A stretch of DNA of 64,000 bases from Pseudanabaena sp. Chao 1811 (GTDB lineage: Bacteria > Cyanobacteriota > Cyanobacteriia > Pseudanabaenales > Pseudanabaenaceae): positions 868,001-932,000 of the forward strand of contig NZ_CP101416.1 of the NCBI RefSeq assembly GCF_027942295.1, read 5' to 3'. Under the pieces are notes generated by a model. That model did not search any database, was not told the origin of the DNA, and saw nothing but the letters and a program-made list of their open reading frames with translations. Positions 41,826 through 50,844 of this stretch are shown one piece after another. The stretch's first letter is position 1, and every line of letters begins with the position of its first letter. A program made the position numbers and the translations under genes.

Positions 41826-43175
41826 ATGCCAATCTCTATTGCCCTCATCGCCCATGACACCCAAAAAGCAGATATGGTCGCACTGGCGCAAAAGTACCAT
41901 GTAACTTTGTCTCGCTATAATTCCCTTGCGACTGCAAATACTGGTAAGCAAATTCAATCCGCCACAGGGCTACCTATCGAGCTAGTGCGATCGCAACGGG
42001 ATGGTGGTGATATTGAAATTGCTGCCCGTGTCATTGCAGGAGAAGTTGCCTGTGTCATCTGGCTATTCGAGCCCGATCATGCTCCACTCCTCGGCTCCAA
42101 TCTTCTAAATTTATTGCGAATATGCAAAATCTATAATGTCCCTCTGGCGACGAACCTTGCTACCGCAAATATCGTGTTGCAATCACTAGGCAAAAGTCGT
42201 ATTGCCCATCTGATTTTTAACCCCATTGCAGGACAGGGCAATCCTGACGCGGATCTCGCCATGATTCGCCAAATTTTGGAACCCCATGTGCAACTAAAAA
42301 TTATTTTCACAAAGCCTGATCTGAACCCTACCGATCAAGCCAAAACCGCGATCGCGACAATTCAAGAGAGAAACTCCACTGCTTCTGACACCGATTTTAT
42401 TATTGCTTCTGGTGGCGATGGGACGGTTTCCGCAGTAGCCAATGCTTTAATTGGCACAGGTATTCCCCTTGGGATTATTCCTAGAGGCACTGCTAATGCT
42501 TTCTCCGTAGCATTAGGGATTCCAACGGGGTTAAAGGCAGCTTGCGAAAACATCCTCACAGGCAATACCTGTATTGTCGATGCTGCCCGTTGCAATGACT
42601 TGCCGATGATTTTGCTAGCTGGTATCGGCTTTGAAGCGGAAACCGTGGAACGCGCTGATCGGGATATGAAAAATCTCTTAGGAGCCTTTGCCTATTTCCT
42701 CGCAGGGGCGCAACAACTTTTGGAACAGAAGCTCTTTACCGTTGAAGTGGAAATTGATGGATCAGTCACGCAGTTTCAATGTGGAGCGATGACTATTGCC
42801 AATGCTGCGCCTCCAACTTCAGTACTGGCGCAAGGTTGGGGAGAGGTGATTCCTAACGATGGGTTACTTGATGTGACGATCGCCATTTCCAAAAATGAGA
42901 GCCTCAATCTTTCCGATCGCCTATTAGCGATCGATGTCATCGGTAAGCTATTTGCGTCTGCATTAGTCAAAACTCCCATCGAAAATGAAGTCTTAGTCTG
43001 TTTCCGAACTAACAAAATCAAGGTTACGGCAATTCCACCGCAAAAAGTGGTAGTAGATGGCGAGATCATTGGTACAACTCCCGTTGAAGTCGTCTGTATA
43101 CCTAACGGATTAACGGTTTTTGCGCCATTAGTTAATAGTTTGCTGTCAGTCAAAAAATCAGCCGAATCCCATTAA
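41826..43175 (+). CDS. Methylglyoxal-synthase-like domain fused to a YegS/BmrU-type lipid kinase
   Basis: 449 residues. Residues 1-122 match methylglyoxal synthase: SIALIAHDTQKADMVALAQK, ATANTGKQIQSATGLP, RDGGDIEIAARVIAGEV with the catalytic-type Asp, and VPLATNLATANIVLQS. Residues 128-449 are a diacylglycerol/sphingosine-kinase domain: IFNPIAGQGNPDADLAMI, the ATP-binding GGDGTVSAVANALIGTGIPL and PRGTANAFSVALGIP. The first domain would make methylglyoxal from DHAP and the second would phosphorylate a lipid. Annotation pipelines may label the whole protein with only one activity. It lies 56 bp after arsJ. Confidence 0.85.
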   Translation: MPISIALIAHDTQKADMVALAQKYHVTLSRYNSLATANTGKQIQSATGLPIELVRSQRDGGDIEIAARVIAGEVACVIWLFEPDHAPLLGSNLLNLLRICKIYNVPLATNLATANIVLQSLGKSRIAHLIFNPIAGQGNPDADLAMIRQILEPHVQLKIIFTKPDLNPTDQAKTAIATIQERNSTASDTDFIIASGGDGTVSAVANALIGTGIPLGIIPRGTANAFSVALGIPTGLKAACENILTGNTCIVDAARCNDLPMILLAGIGFEAETVERADRDMKNLLGAFAYFLAGAQQLLEQKLFTVEVEIDGSVTQFQCGAMTIANAAPPTSVLAQGWGEVIPNDGLLDVTIAISKNESLNLSDRLLAIDVIGKLFASALVKTPIENEVLVCFRTNKIKVTAIPPQKVVVDGEIIGTTPVEVVCIPNGLTVFAPLVNSLLSVKKSAESH

Positions 43176-43388
43176 CTTGAGCGTGCGGAATGATGCCAAG
43201 GATTTTCTAGTCTGCTTGACTTAAGCTTTGAGTCAATAAGTTCTTGATTTGCTTTCGCAATTCCTAAAGACTTTTAAGTGATTTTTTCCGCAAGCCTGAG
43301 AGCAAAGTAAAATAAGGAATATATTCCCAGACGAAATGATCGACTTCTAAACCCTACCAAATCTTTGTATTGTTGTAGGAGAGGCAAA

Positions 43389-44918
43389 ATGAAGACAGAT
43401 TATTTGATTGTCGGTAGCGGTATATCCGCTTTGGTATTTGCAGCTTTGATGGCAAAATCTGGTAAAAAAGTCCAGCTCCTAGAAGCCCATGAACATGCAG
43501 GAGGTTTTGGACATACTTTTACAATGGCAAATAAATATAAATTTAATGCTCAGCTTCATTATGTGTGGAACTGTGGTGAAGGACAACCTGTTCATCAAGT
43601 TCTCCAAAAACTAGATCTAGACAAGTCAGTTACCTTTGAGCATTACGATCGCGATGGTTTTGACCATATGCACATGCCCAATTACGCGCTGCAAATTCCA
43701 TCCTCATTGGAGGAGTTAAGCCGCAGATTGTCCGACCTATTTCCTAAAGATGCGACTCAAATTAGGAAGTTTATTAATGAAGTACAAACAACGAGTGAAG
43801 GCTTAGAAAAGTTAGCACCACCCATCATTCCTAGTCAGCTATTTCAAAATTTTGGCGCAGTATTCTGTGCTTTGAAATATTTGAATAGTACGCTCCAAGA
43901 TGTTTTTGACAAATTTCGATTACCACTGGAGGCGCAAACCCTGTTAGCCCTGCAATGGCCAGATTTTTTATTACCGCCGAATCAACTCTCTTTTTATGCT
44001 TGGGTGATTTTATTCACGGGCTATCAAAAGGGAGCATTTTATCCGACTAAACACTTTGAGCATGTGATTAATTCCTTAGTGAATGTCATTCAGGAAAATG
44101 GCGGCAAGGTTTTGCTCAATCATGAAGTGACCAATTTCCGAGTTCAAGATGGTGCGGTAATTGGTGTCGAGGCAAAGGATTTGCGATCGCATCAAACCCA
44201 TGATTTTACAGGCGAAACCGTGATTTGTAATATCGATCCACAAAAAGCCGCACATATGATTGGTCTAGAAAAATTCTCTAAACCAATTCGCCAAAAGCTG
44301 AGCTATGACTACTCACCCTCTAACTTTATGGCGTACTGCGTTGTCAAGGATCTTGATTTGCATCAGTACGGCTTTGGTAAATGGAACACTTTTCATTCAG
44401 GACATCGTGATCTCAATGAATCCTTTGATCAGATGTATACCAAGCATGACTTCTCTAATCCTAGCTTTGCGATTACGACACCCACACTTTTGACTGAAGA
44501 AGATCGTGATTGCCCTGAAGGATGTCAAGTCATGGAATTCCTGACAGTAGCTAATTACAATTATTTCAAGCAATTGCGGGATACTGACCCCAAAGCCTAT
44601 CGTCAGAAAAAAGAAGAGATTTTGGAATCAATTCTTGATGTTGTCGAAAAGAACTATATTCCTAATTTGCGCCAACATATCGTTTTCAAAATCACTGGTA
44701 GTCCCACCACCAACGAAAGATTTTGTGGCTGTCCCGATGGTAATTCCTATGGTTCGAGCTTAACACCTCGGAATATGGGGCTTAGTCGGCTGAATTACGA
44801 GTCATCGCTTAAGAATTTCTATTTTTGCAATGCTTCCTCTGGTTATCCCGGTTTTGCACCGACCTTTTGGACAGGAGCAAGGCTATATCAACATTTATCA
44901 GGAGATACGATTCCGTAA
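43389..44918 (+). CDS. FAD-dependent oxidoreductase, phytoene desaturase/carotenoid isomerase family
   Basis: 509 residues from ATG 43389, with TAGGAGAGG upstream; the longer frame starts 24 bp earlier. The dinucleotide-binding start is KTDYLIVGSGISALVFAALM then EAHEHAGGFGHTF. The second FAD contact is near the end (FYFCNASSGYPGFAPTFW, then GARLYQHL). The overall layout fits the CrtI/CrtH/RetSat group, which act on conjugated polyenes. Which carotenoid or other substrate it uses is unclear. A similar-sized gap and a palindrome cluster separate it from another FAD protein. Confidence 0.82.
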   Translation: MKTDYLIVGSGISALVFAALMAKSGKKVQLLEAHEHAGGFGHTFTMANKYKFNAQLHYVWNCGEGQPVHQVLQKLDLDKSVTFEHYDRDGFDHMHMPNYALQIPSSLEELSRRLSDLFPKDATQIRKFINEVQTTSEGLEKLAPPIIPSQLFQNFGAVFCALKYLNSTLQDVFDKFRLPLEAQTLLALQWPDFLLPPNQLSFYAWVILFTGYQKGAFYPTKHFEHVINSLVNVIQENGGKVLLNHEVTNFRVQDGAVIGVEAKDLRSHQTHDFTGETVICNIDPQKAAHMIGLEKFSKPIRQKLSYDYSPSNFMAYCVVKDLDLHQYGFGKWNTFHSGHRDLNESFDQMYTKHDFSNPSFAITTPTLLTEEDRDCPEGCQVMEFLTVANYNYFKQLRDTDPKAYRQKKEEILESILDVVEKNYIPNLRQHIVFKITGSPTTNERFCGCPDGNSYGSSLTPRNMGLSRLNYESSLKNFYFCNASSGYPGFAPTFWTGARLYQHLSGDTIP

Positions 44919-44972
44919 CTAAAAATGGCTATGGCATTTTTAGTTTTAAAACATCTTACTGGGTTTGGTTTT

Positions 44973-45088
44973 AATTCACGAAAGGGTGGTCACACTTTCG
45001 TGAATTGGTATTACAGCACTTTGCACTGTAATCAGAACCAAGAAATTTTGTAAAAGTGTTGCTTTGCAACACTTTTACAAAATTTCTT
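44973..45088. repeat. Cluster of three palindromes
   Basis: Hairpins at 44973-45006 (arms 12 nt), 45010-45032 (arms 7 nt) and 45040-45088 (perfect 23-nt arms around TTT). The last has the centre TTGC-TTT-GCAA. It lies between the two FAD genes and could terminate the first. Confidence 0.78.
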
Positions 45089-45123
45089 GTAATTCGCTCT
45101 AATACTTCATTCAGGTGATGAAC

Positions 45124-46341
45124 ATGAAAATAGCAGTTATTGGTGGCGGCGCAAGTGGCATGGTGACAGCTTATCTGCTGGATAAACAGGGGCATTTTGT
45201 AACTGTGATGGAAGAACAGCCGATGTTGGGTGGTCATATTCGGACATTGAATAAAAATGTCCAAGCGAGTCATGCTGATTGCGAATTTCTGTTAGAAAGC
45301 GGTGTACTAGAGTTTCCCGTTGCATTTCATAGTTTTTTGGATTTAATGCAGGAATTAGAAGTTGAATTAGAGCCTGTACAGGTTGGTTCAGGTCTATTTT
45401 TAGCAGATGGTCGCCATTTCCTGTCGTCAGTAATGATTCAAAAAAACTTCACAGGCTTACAGCGACTGATCGAATATCTGCGAATAGATACACTCTATGC
45501 GCGATCGGCAGGACTATGGATTACCTTACATTCTGCTCAAGCTAAAGAACTTCACGATCATCCAATGTCCGATTACTTGAAGCCTAAATGTATTCGCTGT
45601 GATTGGTTAAAACTGCTGACGATGTATAGTTACTCGATGCCATTGGAATTGATTGATGATTTTCCTGCCGAATTAGTCATCCCTGCATTACGTGATTATG
45701 TGTTTGCTAAATGGGTGAAAATTAAGGGAGGTGTATATTCCTATATTGAAAAAATTCTAGAAAGATTTCGGGGCAAGATTCTGCTCAATACCAAGATTAC
45801 CGAAATTAGACGCATCGATACATCAGTGCAGATTCAATTTGCTGATGGCAGACTGGAAATATTTGACAAAGTAGTTTTTGCCACACCACCTGATCGCATT
45901 CTCAAGTTACTTGTTGATCCGACTTTTGAGGAATCAAAACGCTTCTCCGCTTGGCAAAGCAATCATGCTCAAACCATCATCCATACTGATACTTCCATGT
46001 ATAACCAATATGGTATTAAGCAAGCTTCGGAGTTTGATTTCTTTCAAATGTCCGATGGATGGGGATATAACGCTTCTTTAAATCAACTATGCGGTTTGCG
46101 ATCGCCTCAGCAATATAGCCTCGCTTTTCATTTAGATCAGGCGATCGCCACAGATAAAATTATTCATGTTCAGAAACATAATACGCCGCTATATACAGTG
46201 GAAGCTTTGCATTATCGCAATGAAGTTATGGAGACCAATGGTGAAAACCATACCTATTATGTAGGAGCCTATCTTGGTGATGGTCTGCATGAAGGAGCGA
46301 TCGCCTCGGCAATGCGAGTTGCCCAATTAATTGGTGTGTAA
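45124..46341 (+). CDS. FAD-dependent amine-oxidase-like protein
   Basis: 405 residues from ATG 45124, placed 7 bp after AGGTG; ATG 45118 is also in frame. The N-terminal MKIAVIGGGASGMVTAYLLD, with EQPMLGGHIRTL, is a Rossmann FAD domain, and KVVFATPPDRILKLL and GAYLGDGLHEGAIASAMRVA are conserved late motifs. It resembles the NAD(P)-binding amine-oxidase/phytoene-desaturase superfamily without a nameable substrate. It reads in the same direction as the preceding FAD gene. Confidence 0.78.
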   Translation: MKIAVIGGGASGMVTAYLLDKQGHFVTVMEEQPMLGGHIRTLNKNVQASHADCEFLLESGVLEFPVAFHSFLDLMQELEVELEPVQVGSGLFLADGRHFLSSVMIQKNFTGLQRLIEYLRIDTLYARSAGLWITLHSAQAKELHDHPMSDYLKPKCIRCDWLKLLTMYSYSMPLELIDDFPAELVIPALRDYVFAKWVKIKGGVYSYIEKILERFRGKILLNTKITEIRRIDTSVQIQFADGRLEIFDKVVFATPPDRILKLLVDPTFEESKRFSAWQSNHAQTIIHTDTSMYNQYGIKQASEFDFFQMSDGWGYNASLNQLCGLRSPQQYSLAFHLDQAIATDKIIHVQKHNTPLYTVEALHYRNEVMETNGENHTYYVGAYLGDGLHEGAIASAMRVAQLIGV

Positions 46342-46350
46342 TCAATAAAA

Positions 46351-46387
46351 GTAAGGATGGGCGGCGCTTCGCGCCGCCCATCCTTAC
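46351..46387. terminator. Perfect palindrome after the amine-oxidase-like gene
   Basis: GTAAGGATGGGCGGCGC (46351-46367) pairs with 46371-46387 around TTC. It lies 10 bp after the stop and probably acts as a terminator, although no T-run follows on the plus strand. Confidence 0.7.
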
Positions 46388-46400
46388 CATCTTGTATATG

Positions 46401-46483
46401 GCAGTCCTAAATCATTTGTAGATTTTTGGGTTTGTGGAAGCGCAACCCTTCGGGTTGCGCTTCCACAAACCATTTAGGATTGC
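46401..46483. repeat. Palindromic element with GCAATCCTAAAT-type ends
   Basis: GCAGTCCTAAAT (46401-46412) is inverted as ATTTAGGATTGC (46472-46483, one mismatch). Inside, 18-nt arms 46431-46448 and 46452-46469 pair perfectly with the loop TTC. Confidence 0.74.
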
Positions 46484-46616
46484 TATAGCTATATTTCTAG
46501 TTCTAACGTAAAGTGCTGTAAAAATCAGCAAACCTGATTTTTATTGTAGTTACCCAAGATGTGTGTAGATTTTTGGTTAGCTGTGCTAGCATCTTTTGTG
46601 AGTTCGCTGGATAGTA

Positions 46617-47111
46617 ATGGCAAAAGTCCTTGTACTAAACGCATCCTATGAGCCGCTGAACATTACCAATTGGCAGCGTGCAATTGTGTTGGTTATAAAA
46701 GGTAAAGCCGAACAAGTCGAACATAATGGCAAAATGGTCTACCCTGGGATGCCATTGCCTAGCGTGATCCGAATGTTGCAATATGTCAGCATTCCCTACA
46801 AAGAAATTCCCCTCACTCGCCGCAATATTCTCCATCGCGATGCCCATTCCTGTCAGTACTGTGGATATACTGGCGATGGTTTGACCCTTGATCATGTATT
46901 ACCGCGATCGCGTGGTGGTGCTGATAGTTGGGACAATATTATTACTGCCTGTGTGCGTTGCAATGTTAAAAAAGGCAATCGCACTCCTAAGGAGGCATCA
47001 ATGCCTCTAAAAAAACAACCCCGTCGTCCTCATAGTGGTTTGCATTTTGAAGTAACCAAATATTTGCGATCGGGCAATCACGATGAATGGCAAAAATACA
47101 TTATTCACTAA
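46617..47111 (+). CDS. HNH endonuclease
   Basis: 164 residues. The HNH zinc-finger nuclease domain is at about 78-125: CQYCGYTGDGLTLDHVLPRS, then RGGADSWDNIITACVRCNVK. The two CxxC pairs bind zinc, and Asp-His of LDHV and the Asn/His positions form the betabetaalpha-Me metal site. The N-terminal MAKVLVLNASYEPLNITNWQ is typical of a widely conserved stand-alone HNH family in cyanobacteria. No restriction partner is adjacent. Confidence 0.88.
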   Translation: MAKVLVLNASYEPLNITNWQRAIVLVIKGKAEQVEHNGKMVYPGMPLPSVIRMLQYVSIPYKEIPLTRRNILHRDAHSCQYCGYTGDGLTLDHVLPRSRGGADSWDNIITACVRCNVKKGNRTPKEASMPLKKQPRRPHSGLHFEVTKYLRSGNHDEWQKYIIH

Positions 47112-47185
47112 AAAGTAGTGCCGCTACGCAACACTACTTTTCTGAACTTTGAGAGATGGTTTGCTACGCAAACCATCTCTCAAAG
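47111..47185. terminator. Two hairpins between the convergent HNH and M16 genes
   Basis: AAAAGTAGTG (47111-47120) pairs with CACTACTTTT (47132-47141). CTTTGAGAGATGGTTTGC (47147-47164) pairs with 47168-47185 around TAC. Both have the CTACGC centre. Confidence 0.75.
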
Positions 47186-47196
47186 CAAGTTTTGCG

Positions 47197-50034
47197 TTAT
47201 TTAGGAACTACAGAAACAATTAAAAGGTTGTCAGGCTGTAATAACTCTTTCGCCGCACGGTTAACCTGTTCGAGAGTTACCGATTGAATCCGCTGGGGAT
47301 ACTTGTAAAAATCGCCAACGGGTAAGCCATAGATTTCATCACTGAGTAGAGAATTAGCAATGCTATCAGGATCAGCAAATTCCGTCGCGAAATTATTAAT
47401 CAAGCTCTTTTTCGCCACATCAAATTCTGCTTGGGTGATGCCTTTATCACGCACATCCTTGAGCAATCCTATGGTTGCTGCGATCGCCTTTTGTGTATCC
47501 TTACCGCTGGTTTGCATTTGGACAATGAATGCACCCTGAGGCGGTCTGCCAGCTTGGAAGAAACTGTAAATACCATAGGTCAAACCAAGGCGATCGCGAA
47601 TTTCGGTTCCAAGACGACTCGCTAAGGTATCACCACCGAGGACTTGATTAAGTACTAATGCAGGATAATATTGGGGATCAGAACGAGAAATGCTGGGATG
47701 TCCAATAATTGTGACCGCTTGGGTTTTACCAGCAAGAGCTTCTTGTTTCTCCGTGGTTTTGGCAAGCTTCTGAATTTTTGGGAATTGGAATTTTGGCGCA
47801 TTGCCCTTGGATTGCCATTTGCCCAGCTTCTCCTCTAAGAGACTTCTTACAGTTGCAGGATCAAAGTCTCCTGTCAGTGTGAGAATCGTATTATCAGGAC
47901 GATAAAAGGTTTTATAGAAGGTCATTAAATCTTCCCGCTTCAAAGATTTGAGCGTCTCTTCCGTTTTCATCGCATTAAAGGGATGACCTTTGGGATAGAG
48001 CGTTGATTGGAAGATGCGCCGCGCTAACGAATTGGGGTTATCTAATTCTGATTTAAATGCTAATAAATTACGCTGAAGATTCAGTTCAAATTCCTTATTT
48101 GGGAAAGTGGCATTTTGCAGCAGATCCGCTAATTGGTCAATCACAATTGGCAAGTCCTTTGCCATCGAAATTGCCGAAATACCAACACTTTCGCGTCCTG
48201 CGGAAAATCCTAATCTCGCGCCTAGATTTTCCAATCGGGAGGCAAGGGTGAGGGCATCTTTGGTAGTTGTACCATTGGTGAGATTTTGGGCTGTAATTCC
48301 TGCTAAGCCTGCCTTCTCAATCGTGTCAAAACCTGCACCTGCATTGATTTCACCAACGAGAGTAACCGTAGGCGTGCTGCGATCGCGCAATAGCAAAACC
48401 TTTAAGCCATTGGATAGCGTGAATTTGTCAGGCTGTACCGCCGTTGGTGTTCCTGCCTTAGCAATCAAAGCACTCTCTGGTAAATACTTCGCAACTTCCG
48501 CAGGATCAACAGGAGAATTAGGCTTAAAGGATTCCGCTGAATGGGGGTTGCTAGGAGTTGTGCCTGCCCCAGCCGTGATCACCGAAGGCTCAAAATATCC
48601 CACTACACGGCGATCGCTTTGTAGATATTGCTGAGCGACTCTTTGCACATCCGCGATTGTGACTTTTTCAACCGCATCTAGATAGCGATCGCTATAGCGA
48701 TAATCCTTAGCAACGGTTTGGTTGTAACCAATTTGAACTGCTTGGGAGCTAATATCGCGATTGCCGAGAATATAGCTTGCCCGCATATTAGTTTTGGCAC
48801 GTTCTAGCTCGGCAGATGTAACAGGCTGCGTTTTTATTTTCTCAATTTCATCAAGGATCAGGCGATCAAGATCTTCAAGGGACTTTCCTTCCGTTGGGGT
48901 CGCACTTACCAAATACCAACCTGTGCCAATCTGCGTGGATGAATTGCCACTGACACTACTCGCTAAACCTGTTTCCACTAAGGCTTGATAAAAGCGCGAA
49001 CTCCGACCTGATGTCAAAATGCTATCCAACACATCAACTGCGGCGACATCAGGATCATTAGTTTTCGGTAGATTAGGATAAACTGCTTGTAAAAATGGCA
49101 CACTACCAGGTTCTTTAAGGCGAATCGGTTCCTTGCTAGATTGTGGTTCTGGCGGCTTAGGCTTTTTCTGCTGAGCTTCCGCCGTGATGATCTCTTTAGG
49201 CTTGGGTGGAGCCTGAATTGCGCCGAAGATTTCCTTTACTTTTTTAAGCGTAGCCTGCGTCTCAAAATTGCCCACAATTACCAATGTGGCATTATCAGGA
49301 CGATAAAAAGTACGGTAATAATTTTGAATATCTTCAACCGTATAGTTCTCAACTTCAGGACGATAGCCAATTACTGGCCATCCATAGGAGCTGTCGGGAT
49401 ATGCCGCTAGCATCACTTGACGATACAGTCTAGTTCCGGGATTGTTATTCCCCCCATCTAGCTCTGACAAAACTACAGTGCGTTCGCTTTTAAGTTCCTT
49501 TTCACCTGCGACCGTGTTCACCATGCGATCGGCTTCTAGCTTTAGCATCGCTTCCAGTTTATCGCTGCCCGTTGTTCCAAAATAGGCGGTCATGTCATAG
49601 CTAGTAAAGGCATTAAAGTTACTGCCCAAGGCACTAAATAAACGTCCAAACTGAATTGGACGTTCCTTTGTACCTTTAAACATCAAGTGTTCAAGTTGGT
49701 GGGAAATACCTGTAATGCCGAGTTTTTCATTTTGTGAACCCACACGATACCAAACTTGGACACTAACGACAGGAGCAGTATTGACCTCTTTAGTTAAAAC
49801 TGTTAACCCATTATCTAGAACTGTTTTGACAACATCGCCCGTTAACGAATCCTTTGGCGATACAAGCGATCGCGTCGGAGTTTTGGCAACTAGATCGGGC
49901 TGAGCAGCCTGTGCTTGACCTCCCCCTAGTTGTAGAAATGATTGCGACCATAGTGGCAAGTTACCAAGCATCACTACAGCGATCACTGTAGCTAAACTAC
50001 GACTCAAAAAAGAGAGCATAAAATTACGCTTCAC
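47197..50034 (-). CDS. M16 family zinc peptidase (two M16 halves)
   Basis: About 945 residues from GTG 50034, chosen because GGAG lies 8-11 bp upstream; GTG 50046 is the far limit. A signal peptide (KRNFMLSFLSRSLATVIAVV then VVMLGNLPLWS) ends near QAQAAQPD. The first M16 half has the inverted zinc motif GITGISHQLEHLMFKGT (HxxEH), with ELDGGNNNPGTRLYRQ holding the distal Glu. The second half (from about 520) lacks HxxEH and is the inactive partner: NGLKVLLLRDRSTPTVTLVG and GDTLASRLGTEIRDRLGLTY. It should degrade peptides in the periplasm or at the envelope. Confidence 0.9.
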   Translation of the reverse strand: MKRNFMLSFLSRSLATVIAVVMLGNLPLWSQSFLQLGGGQAQAAQPDLVAKTPTRSLVSPKDSLTGDVVKTVLDNGLTVLTKEVNTAPVVSVQVWYRVGSQNEKLGITGISHQLEHLMFKGTKERPIQFGRLFSALGSNFNAFTSYDMTAYFGTTGSDKLEAMLKLEADRMVNTVAGEKELKSERTVVLSELDGGNNNPGTRLYRQVMLAAYPDSSYGWPVIGYRPEVENYTVEDIQNYYRTFYRPDNATLVIVGNFETQATLKKVKEIFGAIQAPPKPKEIITAEAQQKKPKPPEPQSSKEPIRLKEPGSVPFLQAVYPNLPKTNDPDVAAVDVLDSILTSGRSSRFYQALVETGLASSVSGNSSTQIGTGWYLVSATPTEGKSLEDLDRLILDEIEKIKTQPVTSAELERAKTNMRASYILGNRDISSQAVQIGYNQTVAKDYRYSDRYLDAVEKVTIADVQRVAQQYLQSDRRVVGYFEPSVITAGAGTTPSNPHSAESFKPNSPVDPAEVAKYLPESALIAKAGTPTAVQPDKFTLSNGLKVLLLRDRSTPTVTLVGEINAGAGFDTIEKAGLAGITAQNLTNGTTTKDALTLASRLENLGARLGFSAGRESVGISAISMAKDLPIVIDQLADLLQNATFPNKEFELNLQRNLLAFKSELDNPNSLARRIFQSTLYPKGHPFNAMKTEETLKSLKREDLMTFYKTFYRPDNTILTLTGDFDPATVRSLLEEKLGKWQSKGNAPKFQFPKIQKLAKTTEKQEALAGKTQAVTIIGHPSISRSDPQYYPALVLNQVLGGDTLASRLGTEIRDRLGLTYGIYSFFQAGRPPQGAFIVQMQTSGKDTQKAIAATIGLLKDVRDKGITQAEFDVAKKSLINNFATEFADPDSIANSLLSDEIYGLPVGDFYKYPQRIQSVTLEQVNRAAKELLQPDNLLIVSVVPK

Positions 50035-50309
50035 CGAAATCTCCACGAAATACAGCTTTTATTATAGTTGTGCAAACATGTTAACGTGAGTTCAATATCG
50101 CCTGTGCTGTGCAAAGAAAAGCAAAAATGGCGAAAAATGCTAATAATCGCCGATTAATCCTCTAATTTTTCGCTTTCGTCGAACTGACATCAGGTTAGGG
50201 ACTCGCAGTAAAATAAGGAACAGATTTTTGATAGCTCAGCTTCGCCACGCTGCAAAAAATCTGTTCCCTTATCAAATCGCAGAACCCTAAGCAATTTAGG
50301 CTATCCCAA

Positions 50310-50474
50310 TTAGTTTTTAGGCTGTTCAATAATGCGAATATTCACATATTGATCATTTTTCAGCTTTTCCTTAATTTTTTTCTCCATCTCTTGTTCTTTC
50401 TTCTTATCAGAATCATTCATCTGTTGGGAAAGCCATAGACATCCAGTAACTAACAAAGCCCCAATAATTTCCAT
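50310..50474 (-). CDS. Small hydrophobic-helix protein (54 residues)
   Basis: ATG 50474 to TAA 50310. It reads MEIIGALLVTGCLWLSQQMN, then a highly charged stretch (DSDKKKEQEMEKKIKEKLKN) and ends with a YVNIRIIEQPKN tail. The first 16 residues form one short membrane helix, with a Cys at position 12 in a lipobox-like VTGC, but there is no basic n-region. The layout is like small anchored membrane proteins. No Shine-Dalgarno sequence is evident. The hydrophobic-then-charged pattern is unlikely in random sequence, but I do not recognise the family. Confidence 0.5.
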   Translation of the reverse strand: MEIIGALLVTGCLWLSQQMNDSDKKKEQEMEKKIKEKLKNDQYVNIRIIEQPKN

Positions 50475-50601
50475 ATAAATTTTTATGCAAATTCGTGATG
50501 GCGAATATTAAGCCTTTTAAATTTTATGAGTCAAGTAAATTGCATATAAAATCTATAAAATTGTCAGAACTTAACATATATAAAACAACTTGAGTCCGAT
50601 A

Positions 50602-50675
50602 TCGCCATTTGAGACATGCGAGGCATGTCTCAAATGGCGAAAATAGCAAAAATTGCTTAGCAATTTTTGCTATTT
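50602..50675. repeat. Two adjacent perfect palindromes
   Basis: TCGCCATTTGAGACATGC (50602-50619) pairs with 50623-50640, loop GAG. AAATAGCAAAAATTGC (50641-50656) pairs with 50660-50675, loop TTA. Similar to the other paired palindromes in the window. Confidence 0.75.
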
Positions 50676-50844
50676 GTCTTGCTAGTCAAACTGATGTCAA
50701 AACAGCCGCAAGTAACACCTTCGATCGGGGTATGGAGCGCTTTCCTTTGGATAGATATTTGCGATCGCACGATTACATTACTTGAGGATCGTGGTAAGTT
50801 AAGTTTAGTTAAGAAATTATTTTGAACATCAGGCTCTTTGCTAT

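Larger units (their letters stand above)
50035..50844. other. 810-bp gap with repeats and one small gene
   Basis: Between the M16 and ftsH genes, which are divergent. It holds copies of a TGAGTTCGATATCGC element (50084, 50588), a palindrome at 50217-50267, two palindromes at 50602-50675 and a 54-codon gene at 50310-50474. The last 150 bp before ftsH should hold its promoter; TTGCGATCGCACGATTACAT and similar A/T-rich sequence is present, but I could not settle the -10 box. Confidence 0.5.
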
